DNA of 64,000 nucleotides from Halococcus salsus. Its GTDB lineage: Archaea; Halobacteriota; Halobacteria; Halobacteriales; Halococcaceae. Each line of letters starts with the position of its first letter. Within the stretch, counting starts at the first letter, position 1. The stretch is from contig NZ_JAAAJC010000001.1 of NCBI RefSeq assembly GCF_009900715.1, positions 919,216 to 983,215 of the forward strand, read 5' to 3'. The notes under the pieces were generated by a model. It ran no database searches and was not told where the DNA came from. It saw nothing but the letters and a program-made list of their open reading frames with translations. The position numbers were made by a program, and so were the translations under genes. Positions 1-8,173 of this stretch are shown one piece after another.

Positions 1-404
1 CCCGCAGCACCACCGCTCTGGCCGATCCCCACGGCGACGAACCCGCCGACCCCGCCGACGATGGCGAGGACGACGAAGTAGACGACCATCGCTACCACCA
101 ACAGTAGATACGCACCGAACATCGAGACGTAGTTGGCCCGTCCCACACGGAGGAACGTCCGGAGACTCGTCTTCCCGTTGAGCGCTTCGGCGGCCATCCC
201 GATGATCCCCCCGAAGTAAAACGGCAGGACGAACACGAACACGAGCGAGAAGAGCCCCGATACGACCAGCCCGATGTCCGTGGCGAGATACGGCGAGACC
301 AACTGCGGTATCTGGAGGAGCGCGAACAGGAGCGTGACGACGATGATGACCGGGTTTCGCCTGACGGCGTTCACTGCCTCTCCGATCGCTGCTATTGCAC
401 CCAT
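1..404 (-). CDS. Polytopic membrane protein, 3' part cut off by window edge
   Basis: Only the first 134 residues are present; the gene runs off the left edge. They start MGAIAAIGEAVNAVRRNP and then form hydrophobic segments at roughly residues 18-36, 42-68 and 90-125, separated by short loops with few charges. This pattern fits the haloarchaeal integral membrane proteins of unknown function that carry a repeated four- or six-helix domain. A TATA-like box (GTTTATTGG on the minus strand, near 428-436) lies about 28 bases before the ATG, so a leaderless transcript is likely. No catalytic motif is visible. I cannot assign a function. Confidence 0.7.
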   Translation of the reverse strand, partial: MGAIAAIGEAVNAVRRNPVIIVVTLLFALLQIPQLVSPYLATDIGLVVSGLFSLVFVFVLPFYFGGIIGMAAEALNGKTSLRTFLRVGRANYVSMFGAYLLLVVAMVVYFVVLAIVGGVGGFVAVGIGQSGGAA

Positions 405-561
405 AACTCAACGGGAAGTACTCCTCCAATAAACGTTGTGTTCGTCCGTCAGGTAGTGTGGTTCTGGGGTCGATCCTCCGCCGAAGGTCTCCCCGTCTTC
501 TCGGCACTCCCCGCACTCGGATCTGGACGCGACCGACGGCCGGAGGAAGTGCTCGTTCGGT

Positions 562-702
562 TTAGAGCGTGAACGGGGGCAACAGAGCATCCCTCGTTAG
601 CGCATGGCCGCATCTATCGCACTCCCACGCTATCTGTTCGCCACCGTTGACCTCCGAGATGGAGTACATCTCGTGTCCGAAGAGGGCGCATTTGAATTGC
701 AC
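562..702 (-). CDS. DUF1660-like zinc-ribbon microprotein, 46 aa
   Basis: Hand translation of the minus strand gives a 46-residue protein beginning GTG-Gln-Phe-Lys-Cys and ending LLPPFTL. It has Cys5 in CALFGHE and a CDRCG knuckle (Cys28, Cys31), with His10 as a likely fourth ligand. The spacing Cys-x2-Phe-Gly-His ... Cys-x2-Cys-Gly is the pattern of the DUF1660 family of small zinc-binding proteins. The protein at 34643-34780 has the same pattern, including a closing PPF motif. The reading frame is closed by a TAG only a few codons before the GTG, so this start is the only good one. Function is unknown; small zinc proteins of this kind in haloarchaea are usually single-gene units. Confidence 0.65.
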   Translation of the reverse strand: MQFKCALFGHEMYSISEVNGGEQIAWECDRCGHALTRDALLPPFTL

Positions 703-888
703 TACTGTGCTCTACTCACAAACGAGGAAAACAAATGCGTGTCGGCTTTCGCTCGGTCGGATCCCGGGGACCGAAGTCACGATTCGACGGTGGTCGTGAG
801 TCGAGATTCCTCGGCCGACGACACGCGCCGTAGCGACCGGACCGAAGGTACGGTTCGGCGGCGGTTGGTGGGTACACGGCCCACAACG

Positions 889-896
889 ATTATACT
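889..896 (+). promoter_or_regulatory. TATA-like box for the 925 microprotein
   Basis: ATTATACT sits about 30 bases before the ATG at 925. This is the spacing expected for a nearly leaderless archaeal transcript and it supports the short gene that follows. Confidence 0.5.
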
Positions 897-924
897 CGAT
901 GAGCCGACTAACGCGAATACGGCG

Positions 925-1029
925 ATGAGTTCGAACGGGTCGCCAGTCGAAACGTGTGCTGAGTGCGGGGAAAACGTGCTGACGGCGTATCTCGACGACG
1001 ACGTTTGTCCAGCGTGCCGTGACGAGTGA
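925..1029 (+). CDS. Two-CxxC zinc-finger microprotein, 34 aa
   Basis: A 34-residue protein with two CxxC knuckles, CAEC (Cys11, Cys14) and CPAC (Cys28, Cys31), 13 residues apart, which is enough to bind one zinc ion in a minimal ribbon. The same frame stays open upstream to 604, but the upstream translation has no zinc motif and a TATA-like box at 889-896 points to the ATG at 925. Haloarchaeal genomes carry many such two-CxxC microproteins, some linked to stress, swarming or biofilm traits in Haloferax. Nothing here identifies the particular role. Confidence 0.7.
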   Translation: MSSNGSPVETCAECGENVLTAYLDDDVCPACRDE

Positions 1030-1175
1030 GGAGACGGTTTCACAGCGCCAGTAGCCGTTTCGCTTTTTGGAGCCGTCGTACTCAGTGGGCTGACACTCGC
1101 TCCGGAACACCGGGTTTCCGCTGTGAATCGGGAGAATCGCCGGGCGTGCCCGGAATTACTGTGGTCGCGTGTCGT

Positions 1176-2081
1176 TTACAGTGCCGACGTCGAGAGGGTG
1201 ACCTCGTGGTCCGTCGCATCGGGACGCGGATCGGTGGAGAACGTGAGCTGTTCGAGCTCGAAGCTCCACGTCTCACCGCTCGGGAGGTCAGAGACGTTCG
1301 TGTAGTCGCTATCGAGAGCGGTGCCATCGTCAGTGAGAAACACGACATTTGCTTCGAGATATGAGATCGGCGAACCGGACATGTTCTCCGCACGACCGGT
1401 GACGAGCGGTCCGCTGTACTCATCGGCTGGCTCGTTGAGACTGCTCTCAAGCAGCTCGACGCCTTCCGGCGAGGGTGGCGAGCCCGGTATCGCCGAGGCG
1501 ACCTCGACCTCTCCCTCAGCGGGTGGCTCGCTGGCGAGCGACGGTACGTAGAAGTTCCAGGTCTGACCCTCCTCAAGCCCCTCGAAGTATACCGAGTTGG
1601 TGTCTACGACGTCGCCGGCATCGTTGCGGAAGCGAGCCTGGAGTTCGATCGACGCGAGATACGATGGTGCGGTGAGTTCGCCCACCACGGCAGTGTCGGT
1701 AACTCCCGACGCACTCTCCTGTGAGAACTCGCTCGAATCGATACTCACGTCGGCGTTGCCACCGCCACTCCCACTCATCGACGTTCCCATGCCGTCGCCG
1801 CTCATCGTCGTCATCGGGCTCGGCGTCCGCATCGCCGTCGGCATCTCGGTGTCGCCACCCGCCGTCCGCATATCCCCGGCTTCGGTGTTCGAGTTCTCGC
1901 CTCCGGAGGTCGACATCCCGGTCGCCTCGCCTCCACCCGAAGCTTCCGTCGACTCGCCACCGCCGTCGGAGCCGTTCCCGCCGCCACTACTGCTGTTGTT
2001 GCCGCCCGTCTCACCGCTACATCCTGCGAGGCCAGCCCCTACTGCAATTCCAACGACCGATATGTACTTACGTCGGTGCAT
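1176..2081 (-). CDS. Secreted lipoprotein with two FxLYD-type domains
   Basis: The 301-residue protein starts MHRRKYISVVG and has a lipobox GLAGC with Cys21 as the lipidation site; the double arginine suggests Tat export. Residues about 22-115 form a very Gly/Ser/Thr/Met-rich linker typical of haloarchaeal lipoproteins. The rest holds two similar beta-sandwich units of about 80 residues, each with a segment like LEGLEEGQTWNF or SDLPSGETWSFEL. This is the signature of FxLYD domains, also seen in many bacterial lipoproteins. The likely place is the outer face of the membrane, with a structural or binding role. An upstream in-frame ATG at 2129 exists but would place 16 charged residues before the signal. 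Confidence 0.75.
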   Translation of the reverse strand: MHRRKYISVVGIAVGAGLAGCSGETGGNNSSSGGGNGSDGGGESTEASGGGEATGMSTSGGENSNTEAGDMRTAGGDTEMPTAMRTPSPMTTMSGDGMGTSMSGSGGGNADVSIDSSEFSQESASGVTDTAVVGELTAPSYLASIELQARFRNDAGDVVDTNSVYFEGLEEGQTWNFYVPSLASEPPAEGEVEVASAIPGSPPSPEGVELLESSLNEPADEYSGPLVTGRAENMSGSPISYLEANVVFLTDDGTALDSDYTNVSDLPSGETWSFELEQLTFSTDPRPDATDHEVTLSTSAL

Positions 2082-2215
2082 CACGAATAAATACAGGTTT
2101 GATCGGGATAGTTCTTTGTTTTCCGACAACAGTACACTCGCGAGGAACTGACGAACGGTTCGACTGTGGACCGCGGTATGATCCTGTTTGTGGGTTCTGT
2201 AAGTGGTGTTCCAAC

Positions 2216-2755
2216 TCAGAAGGAGGCCGGTGAGCCTACGCTACGGTTATCCGCTAGTCCGTGATTTCTGAAGTACTGGTAACAGCCAACGTTTGCACTG
2301 GCGTTGCCCGTGATGCTGACATCACACCCTGCAAGGTACCCGTTGTAGAGCGTCGCTACTCGTGATCCAACGGATCCCTCTGGAATAGTCGAAACAATGC
2401 GGTAGGCTACTTCACCCTGACAAGAGCGATTGCCACCTGATTCATTGTGTGTCTTGATGTTGATCGCGTAGGATTTGAAGCGCGTATTGTTTCGCGATAT
2501 CTGCGAGAGGTTGGCCGAAAGCGTCGCTGCTGGCGACGCGGTGTTGATAACGCCAGTATAGGTTTTGTTGTCTCCAGCCCCCTCATACGAACCATAGACT
2601 TGCGGGAGATCCCCGCGGCAACCACGGTCAGTAACCGTGATTGACGTCACACCGGGATCGTCGTCGAATGGCCCGATACCCGCTGTATATATTCCGTACC
2701 CAGAGAAGGCGACGACGATGAGGACCACGACGAAGATATCGTAGCGTCGGTTCAT
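2216..2755 (-). CDS. Single-pass membrane-anchored protein of unknown function
   Basis: The 179-residue product starts MNRRYDIFVVVLIVV and has one N-terminal membrane segment (about residues 7-27). The remaining 150 residues are predicted outside the cell. That part has several Asn-x-Ser/Thr sequons (for example NKT, NLS, NNT, NES, NRS, NAS) and four to five cysteines that could form disulfides, fitting an exposed, N-glycosylated domain. The gene has its own strong TATA box and is separated from its neighbours. I do not recognise the extracellular fold. Confidence 0.65.
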   Translation of the reverse strand: MNRRYDIFVVVLIVVAFSGYGIYTAGIGPFDDDPGVTSITVTDRGCRGDLPQVYGSYEGAGDNKTYTGVINTASPAATLSANLSQISRNNTRFKSYAINIKTHNESGGNRSCQGEVAYRIVSTIPEGSVGSRVATLYNGYLAGCDVSITGNASANVGCYQYFRNHGLADNRSVGSPASF

Positions 2756-2779
2756 CGAATCAACCGACAGCTTCCGAGA

Positions 2780-2788
2780 TATTTATAG
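2780..2788 (-). promoter_or_regulatory. TATA box, leaderless promoter of the 2216-2755 gene
   Basis: The minus-strand motif CTATAAATA is centred about 29 bases before the ATG at 2755, the standard archaeal spacing for transcription that begins at or near the start codon. It is one of the clearest TATA boxes in the window. Confidence 0.6.
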
Positions 2789-2934
2789 TACGCCGATCTC
2801 TTTGGCGCAGCTGCATTCAGTGGCTTTCGCGTGTACCGCCTGAACTTATAGGATCGAGCGGAACACGTGCCTACTTCGTCTCGTAAAGCCCTGTTCTCTA
2901 TATAAACGGCCGAGCTTGTGAAATCCCGATACGA

Positions 2935-3008
2935 AGCCAGGGGTGGGATTTGAACCCACGAATTCTCGATTACAAATCGAGTGCTTGCACCGCCCAAGCT
3001 CCCCTGGC
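2935..3008 (-). tRNA. tRNA-Thr (anticodon UGU)
   Basis: A 74-base cloverleaf can be folded: acceptor GCCAGGG/CCCTGGC with discriminator U, anticodon stem CTCGA/TCGAG closing loop TTTGTAA (anticodon TGT, reads ACA), and T-arm GTGGG-TTCAAAT-CCCAC. No intron is present and CCA is not encoded. Position 8 is G and position 14 is G, where U8 and A14 are normally found. It lies 11 bases after the stop codon of the GNAT gene and points the same way, with no obvious promoter between, so it may be processed from the pgk-GNAT transcript. Confidence 0.93.
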
Positions 3009-3009
3009 G

Positions 3010-3029
3010 CGGGCGGGAGTTACCGCCCG
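3010..3029. other. Perfect hairpin between GNAT stop codon and tRNA-Thr
   Basis: CGGGCGG and CCGCCCG form a perfect 7-bp stem around a 6-base loop that contains the GNAT stop codon. The stem ends one base before the tRNA 5' end. It could be a processing signal or a local transcription pause site. Confidence 0.45.
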
Positions 3030-3505
3030 TCGGATTTGTGGCTATCGCTTTCGAGCCGTTTCTCGAGATCCAGTCGCTGTGGCGTGTAGCCGTGTCGTTC
3101 GTAGAACCGCCGTGCGCCGTCGTTGTCGGCGAGCACCGAGAGCGAGACGACGTCGAACCCCTCGGCTCGAAGGGCGCTCTCCGCCGCGTCGAGGAGCGCA
3201 CCGCCGATCCCCTCGTCGCGGCGCTCGGGGCGGACCACGAGGTTTCGTACGATACCCCGCGAGACGTCCTGGGCGTACTGCTCGGATTCCGGCCCGAACA
3301 TCACGAAGCCAACGAGGTCGTCCGTCTCGTCGCGCGCGACCAACAGCCCGTCGGCGATGATGTCCCGGACGACCGCCTCGCGGATGGTCTGCCGGTTCGC
3401 CTCGGCGTGGAGGTGCGAACCGTGGGCGCGCTGGCCCCGCGCCAGCTCGACCCACATGTCGGCGATGGCGTCGGCGGCCTCGGTGCTCGGGGCCTCGATG
3501 GTCAC
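3020..3505 (-). CDS. GNAT-family N-acetyltransferase
   Basis: The 161-residue protein is the size of a single GNAT fold. The acetyl-CoA loop appears as VVRPERRDEGIGGALL (about residues 93-108, the R/Q-x2-G-x-G/A type), followed by ALRAEGFDVVSLSVLADN and the closing ARRFYERHGYTP motif typical of the family. The substrate, a small amine or a protein N-terminus, cannot be told from sequence. The start is a GTG at 3505 that overlaps the last bases of pgk, so the two genes are translationally coupled and form one operon. Confidence 0.88.
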   Translation of the reverse strand: MTIEAPSTEAADAIADMWVELARGQRAHGSHLHAEANRQTIREAVVRDIIADGLLVARDETDDLVGFVMFGPESEQYAQDVSRGIVRNLVVRPERRDEGIGGALLDAAESALRAEGFDVVSLSVLADNDGARRFYERHGYTPQRLDLEKRLESDSHKSDGR

Positions 3506-4698
3506 GCCCGCAGCGCCTCGACCGCCGGGAGCGAGTCGCCCGCGAGCAGCGTCAGCGACGCGCCACCGCCCGTGCTCACGTGTGAGAACCCCTCGATGTC
3601 CAGCTTTCGGATCGCCGCCGCGGTGTCGCCACCGCCGACGATGCTGTACTCGGCCCCCGCGGCCGCGGTGTAGAGGTCACGGGTGCCGTGGGCAAACGTC
3701 TCCTCCTCGAAGACGCCCGCCGGCCCGTTGAGGATCACCGTCCCCGCCGACTCGATCACGTCGGTGTAGGCCGACACGGTCCGGCTCCCGACGTCCATCG
3801 CCGGCGAGTCGGCCTCCGGCGGGAACTCGTCCACGGCGACCTCGTGGCGCTCGCCGTCGCGCTCGACCGCGACGTCCCGGGGTACCTCGATCTCGTCGTA
3901 GGCGTCGAGGAGGTCGCCCGCGCGGTCGATCTCGTCCCAGTAACCGTGGTCGTAGACGAACTCCGAGGTCGCGGGGCCGAGCTCCGCGCCGCCCGCGAGC
4001 AGACAGACGTTGCCGACGACGCCCGCGGTGAGGACCGTGTCGGCGAGCCCGCGTTCGAGCACGCTCCGGGCGACGCCGACCGAGTCGCCGACCTTCGCGC
4101 CGCCGAGGAGGTAGACCCGCGGCGTCGGGGTCTCCTCGATCGCCCCCAGCACGTCGAGCTCGCGCTCCATCACCCGGCCGGCGTATCCGGGCAGTCGTTC
4201 GGGAAAGCCGACCAGGGAGGGCTGGGAGCGGTGGGCGGCCGCGAACGCGTCGTTGACGTAGACGTCGAGTACGGGTGCCAGCCCCTCGACGAGATGGGTG
4301 TTCGCGGCGTCGGCCGCCTCGAACTCCATGTACTCCTCGGCGTAGAAGCGGGTGTTCTCGAGCACAACGATTGTCCCCGGGTCGAGTCCCGCGACCGCCT
4401 CGCGCGCCGCCGTCGAGAACGTGGCGTCGCAGTAGCCGACGGGGGCATCGAGCAGCTCGTCGAGGCGGTCGGCGTGGGCGGCGAGGGTGGAGAAGTCGTC
4501 GTCGCCGGGCCGGCCTTGGTGGGCGAGCACCGCGACACGCGCGCCGCGCTCCGTGAGCTCCGAGAGGGTCTCGACGTGGGCGCGCAGCCGGGCGTCGTCG
4601 GCCAGCCCGCCGTCGTCGCTGGCGAGCGGGCTGTTGATGTCGATGCGGACCCCGACGGCGACGCCCTCCAGGTCGAGGTCGTCGAGGGTTTGGAGCAT
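3502..4698 (-). CDS. pgk: Phosphoglycerate kinase
   Basis: This 398-residue enzyme moves the phosphate of 1,3-bisphosphoglycerate to ADP in lower glycolysis, and runs in reverse in gluconeogenesis. Motifs include the substrate-binding RIDINSPL near residue 18, LAHQGRPGD, LLGGAKVGDSVGV around the domain hinge, VILNGPAGVFEEE, and the nucleotide-binding GGGDTAAAI close to the C-terminus. The length matches archaeal PGK. The gene is followed immediately by a GNAT acetyltransferase gene whose GTG start overlaps the pgk stop. A TATA-like AAATAGGG element lies upstream of the ATG at 4698. Confidence 0.96.
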   Translation of the reverse strand: MLQTLDDLDLEGVAVGVRIDINSPLASDDGGLADDARLRAHVETLSELTERGARVAVLAHQGRPGDDDFSTLAAHADRLDELLDAPVGYCDATFSTAAREAVAGLDPGTIVVLENTRFYAEEYMEFEAADAANTHLVEGLAPVLDVYVNDAFAAAHRSQPSLVGFPERLPGYAGRVMERELDVLGAIEETPTPRVYLLGGAKVGDSVGVARSVLERGLADTVLTAGVVGNVCLLAGGAELGPATSEFVYDHGYWDEIDRAGDLLDAYDEIEVPRDVAVERDGERHEVAVDEFPPEADSPAMDVGSRTVSAYTDVIESAGTVILNGPAGVFEEETFAHGTRDLYTAAAGAEYSIVGGGDTAAAIRKLDIEGFSHVSTGGGASLTLLAGDSLPAVEALRA

Positions 4699-4824
4699 TG
4701 CTATCCCTATTTCGGGGGGCCGGCAAATCCCTTTCCCTCCGAACGCACCGCCCCGCCCTCGGTTCGAGACCGTGCGACCCCGGGCCGGTGAGGAAAGCTT
4801 ATTAGCACATCCCTACCGCGATTC

Positions 4825-5943
4825 ATGTGGAACACTATCATGGGTATTGCTGAGACCTACTCTCGCGGCCGAAACTACCTCGCCGAGCAGCCGCTCGGTT
4901 TGCTCGTCGCGGTCGTCTGCGTGATCTTGTCGCTCGATCTCGTTCGCAAGCTGCTCGACGGCTCGCTCTCGGCGCTCAGCCTCGGTATCTTCGTGAAGGA
5001 GGGGCTGATCCTCGGGCTCGAACTCGGCCTCGCCGGCGTGGGCCTCTCGATGACCTACTCGATCCTCGGCTTCGCGAACTTCGCACACGGTGATTACATC
5101 TCGACGGGCGCGTTCGCCGGCTGGGCGACGACCTACGTCGTCGCGGGCTTCGGCGTGCTCCCGCTCGGCGACCTCGTCCTCGTCGGCGTGAGCGGCGACG
5201 CCACCGCGGGCGACGTCGGCGTCAGCGTGGTCTCGACCCCGCTGGCCGTCGTCGCGGGGCTCGTCGTCGCGGTGGGCGTCGCGATCGTTCTCTCGCTGGT
5301 CCTCGACCGCGTGGTCTACAAACCCATGCGCAATCAGGAGGGGATCGCGCTCCTCATCGCGAGCATCGGGGTCGCGCTCGCGCTCCGCTACCTCCTCGCG
5401 TTCGTCTTCGGCACCAGTGCACCGGGCGTCACCGGCGGGGAGGTCCCGGGGTTCACCGTCCCCGGCGTCGGGATCCAGATAAACGCCCACGAGGCCACGC
5501 TCGCGGTCTGTACCGTCGTCCTGCTCGCCGGCGTCCACGTCCTGCTCCAGTACACCAAGCTCGGCACCGCGATGCGCGCGATGGCCGACAACCGCGACCT
5601 CGCACGCGTCACGGGTATCCCGACCGAGCGCGTCGTCCGCATGACCTGGATCATCGGTGGGGGGCTCACCGGGGCGGCGGGCTACCTCGTCACGCTCGAA
5701 ACCGGCACCATCAGCTTCGACTTCGGCTGGACGCTCCTCCTCTTGATCTTCGCCGCGGTGATCCTCGGCGGGATCGGGTCGGTCTACGGCGCGATGTTCG
5801 GCGGCCTCGTGATCGGGCTGGCCAGCCAGGTCTCGCTGGTCTGGATCCCCTCGGACTTCACGACCGCCGCGGCGTTCACCGTGATGATCGTGGTCCTCGT
5901 CGTGAAGCCCTCGGGGCTGTTCAGCGGGGTGACGACCACATGA
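4825..5943 (+). CDS. livH: Branched-chain amino acid type ABC transporter permease, LivH
   Basis: This 372-residue integral membrane protein belongs to the LivH half of the branched-chain amino acid/amide ABC importers. The conserved FANFAHGDYISTGAF segment (about residues 83-97) is typical, as is AMRAMADNRDLARVTGIP, the cytoplasmic loop that contacts the ATPase. About eight membrane segments are visible. A TATA-like box in the run AGCTTATTAG (about 4796-4805) is about 24 bases before the ATG at 4825, which supports this start over the ATG at 4840. It is the first gene of a livHMGF operon with 4-base overlaps. The substrate may be an amino acid, urea or an amide. Confidence 0.93.
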   Translation: MWNTIMGIAETYSRGRNYLAEQPLGLLVAVVCVILSLDLVRKLLDGSLSALSLGIFVKEGLILGLELGLAGVGLSMTYSILGFANFAHGDYISTGAFAGWATTYVVAGFGVLPLGDLVLVGVSGDATAGDVGVSVVSTPLAVVAGLVVAVGVAIVLSLVLDRVVYKPMRNQEGIALLIASIGVALALRYLLAFVFGTSAPGVTGGEVPGFTVPGVGIQINAHEATLAVCTVVLLAGVHVLLQYTKLGTAMRAMADNRDLARVTGIPTERVVRMTWIIGGGLTGAAGYLVTLETGTISFDFGWTLLLLIFAAVILGGIGSVYGAMFGGLVIGLASQVSLVWIPSDFTTAAAFTVMIVVLVVKPSGLFSGVTTT

Positions 5944-7280
5944 GCGCCGTCGAGGGACTGCGCCGACGGCTCTCCGGAACGGACACGACCCTCGTGCTCG
6001 GGGTGCTGTTCGGGCTCTACGCGCTCTACATCGTCTTCGGCTGGATGCTCGGGCTCGGCGTCGGCGGGATCGTGAGCACCCTCCAGCAGGTCACGTTCCT
6101 CGCGGCGGTCTACGCGCTCGTGGCGCTCGCGTTGAACCTCCAGTGGGGCTACGCCGGCCTGTTCAACATCGGTGTGGCCGGCTTCATGGCCGTCGGGGCC
6201 TACACCATGGCGATGCTGACCGCGCCCGTGAACCCCGAGGTCGGCGGGATCCCGGGACTCGGACTGCCGCTCTGGGTCGGTATCGTCGGTGGGATGCTCG
6301 CGGCGGCGCTGGTCGGCGCGCTGGCGGCCCTCCCCGCGCTCCGGCTCCGGGCCGACTACCTCGCCATCGTCACGCTCGCGCTCTCGGAGATCATCCGGTT
6401 GGTCTTCAACTCCACCCCCGTGCAGACCTTCTCGCTCGGCGGAGTCGACCTCGGCACCGGCGGCGCACGCGGTATCCAGGCCCCGACCAACCCGGTCGGC
6501 GCGCTCTACTACACCGACCCCGCGAGCCCGGCGGCGGGCACCACGGGTCTCGGAAACGCGGTCTTCGGGTTCTTCTCCGGGCTCGGGATCGGCGACACCA
6601 CGGTCGTGGACTCGACCTACACCCTCGTGCTCGTGCTGTTCGTCGTCGGCTTCTACCTCCTGCTCTCGCGGGTCGGGAACTCGCCGTTCGGCCGGGTGCT
6701 GAAGGCCATTCGTGAAGACGAACTCGTGGCGAACGCGCTGGGGAAGAACACCCGCCGGTTCAAGATCAAGACCTTCATGCTCGGCTGTGCGCTGATGGGG
6801 CTCGCCGGGATCCTCTGGCAGGGGAGCCAGGGCCGGATCACGCCCGCGCAGTTCCTCCCGATCGTCACCTTCTACGTCTTCATCGCGGTGATCATCGGCG
6901 GCTCGGGGTCGAACACCGGGAGCGTCATCGGCGGCGCGCTGTTCGCGGGCCTCCTGTTTCTGGGGCCGACCTACGTCGGGCGGATCGTCGGCAACTTCTT
7001 CGACCTCGGGGGCGGGCCGAACACGTTCACGGCCGCCGTCGGCGCGCTCGGAGCCTTGAACCCGGAACCGTTAGTGGCGTACGCGCTCAGCGACATCGCC
7101 AGCCTCCGGTTCGTCCTGCTCGGGGTCGTGTTGGTCTACCTGATGCAGAACCGTCCCGACGGACTGCTCGGCCATCGGACGGAACCCGCGGCGGCGGTCT
7201 CGCTCGCGCGACCCACTCCCGACGACGAGTCCACGGCCGCCCACACCGACGGCGGACCACGAACGGAGGAAGGCCGATGA
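5940..7280 (+). CDS. livM: Branched-chain amino acid type ABC transporter permease, LivM
   Basis: The second permease of the importer, 446 residues, starting with an ATGA overlap on livH. The LivM signatures are visible: WGYAGLFNIGVAGFMAVGAY (about residues 68-87), the helix with RADYLAIVTLALSEIIRL, and GRVLKAIREDELVANALGKN, the coupling loop for the ATPase. Compared with bacterial LivM it has longer loops between helices in the middle and the C-terminal third, and an acidic hydrophilic tail after residue 410. It pairs with LivH to form the channel, with LivG and LivF as motor subunits. Confidence 0.93.
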   Translation: MSAVEGLRRRLSGTDTTLVLGVLFGLYALYIVFGWMLGLGVGGIVSTLQQVTFLAAVYALVALALNLQWGYAGLFNIGVAGFMAVGAYTMAMLTAPVNPEVGGIPGLGLPLWVGIVGGMLAAALVGALAALPALRLRADYLAIVTLALSEIIRLVFNSTPVQTFSLGGVDLGTGGARGIQAPTNPVGALYYTDPASPAAGTTGLGNAVFGFFSGLGIGDTTVVDSTYTLVLVLFVVGFYLLLSRVGNSPFGRVLKAIREDELVANALGKNTRRFKIKTFMLGCALMGLAGILWQGSQGRITPAQFLPIVTFYVFIAVIIGGSGSNTGSVIGGALFAGLLFLGPTYVGRIVGNFFDLGGGPNTFTAAVGALGALNPEPLVAYALSDIASLRFVLLGVVLVYLMQNRPDGLLGHRTEPAAAVSLARPTPDDESTAAHTDGGPRTEEGR

Positions 7281-8173
7281 GCGACACCGGCGATACCGGG
7301 CAGACGGAGATCATCGAAGGGACGGAAGGCGGTCCGGAGAACCTCTCCGAGATCGACCCCGAGGCCGAATCCGACGTCGAACGCGCCGCCCGTCGAACCC
7401 CCCCGGGCAAACCCCTCCGAGTACGCGACCTCAGAAAGGAGTTCGGCGGGCTGACCGCGGTCGACGGCGTGAGCTTCGACATCGTGGAAGGGTCGCTGAC
7501 GGGGCTCATCGGGCCGAACGGCGCGGGGAAGTCGACGACCTTCGACTGCATCACGGGTGTCCACCGCCCCACCGGCGGCTCGGTCCACCTCCGCGACGAG
7601 GAGATCACGGGACTCAGACCCCACCAGATCGCGAACCGCGGGTTGGTTCGAACCTTCCAGATAACCCGCGAACTCACCGAGATGACGGTGCTCGAGAACA
7701 TGCTGCTCGCGCCGCGGGGACAGCGGGGCGAGTCGCTCTGGCGGTCGGTGTTGCCCGGTGCGCGCGGTGGTGTCCGCACCCAGGAGCGCGAACTCCGCGA
7801 CCGGGCGTGGGAGACGCTCGAACGCTTCGAGATCGACCACCTCGCCGAGGAGTACGCGGGGAACCTCTCGGGTGGTCAGCGCAAACTCCTCGAGATGGCG
7901 CGGGCGCTGCTCACCGACCCCGACGTCGTCCTGCTCGACGAGCCCCTCGCGGGGGTGAACCCCACACTCGAACGCAAACTCCTCGCGCAGGTCCACGAGC
8001 TTCGCGAGGAGGGCTACACCTTCCTCCTGGTCGAACACGACATGGACGTGATCATGGAACACTGCGAGCGCGTCATCGTGATGCACCAGGGTCGCGTGCT
8101 CGCCGACGACGACCCCGCAGCCGTCAGATCGAACGAGCGCGTCATCGACGCCTACCTGGGGGCGAACGTATGA
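7277..8173 (+). CDS. livG: ABC transporter ATP-binding protein LivG
   Basis: The 298-residue ATPase starts with an ATGA overlap on livM. After an acidic N-terminal extension of about 45 residues comes the nucleotide-binding domain with Walker A GPNGAGKST (residues 79-87), the Q-loop before ITRELTEM, signature NLSGGQRK, Walker B VVLLDEPLAG and the switch histidine in LLVEHDMDVI. The C-terminal DAYLGANV matches the conserved end of LivG proteins. It energises uptake with LivF. Confidence 0.94.
   Translation: MSDTGDTGQTEIIEGTEGGPENLSEIDPEAESDVERAARRTPPGKPLRVRDLRKEFGGLTAVDGVSFDIVEGSLTGLIGPNGAGKSTTFDCITGVHRPTGGSVHLRDEEITGLRPHQIANRGLVRTFQITRELTEMTVLENMLLAPRGQRGESLWRSVLPGARGGVRTQERELRDRAWETLERFEIDHLAEEYAGNLSGGQRKLLEMARALLTDPDVVLLDEPLAGVNPTLERKLLAQVHELREEGYTFLLVEHDMDVIMEHCERVIVMHQGRVLADDDPAAVRSNERVIDAYLGANV

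Noticed and set aside
408-590. Minus-strand frame of 60 codons with CGEC and a His-containing end
   Set aside because: It overlaps the better-supported zinc microprotein at 562-702, and its only ATG lies inside that gene. The bases 428-436 look like the promoter of the next gene instead.
2895-2910. TATATAAAC on the plus strand beside tRNA-Thr as a promoter
   Set aside because: It would drive a transcript antisense to the tRNA with no gene following; I cannot link it to a feature.
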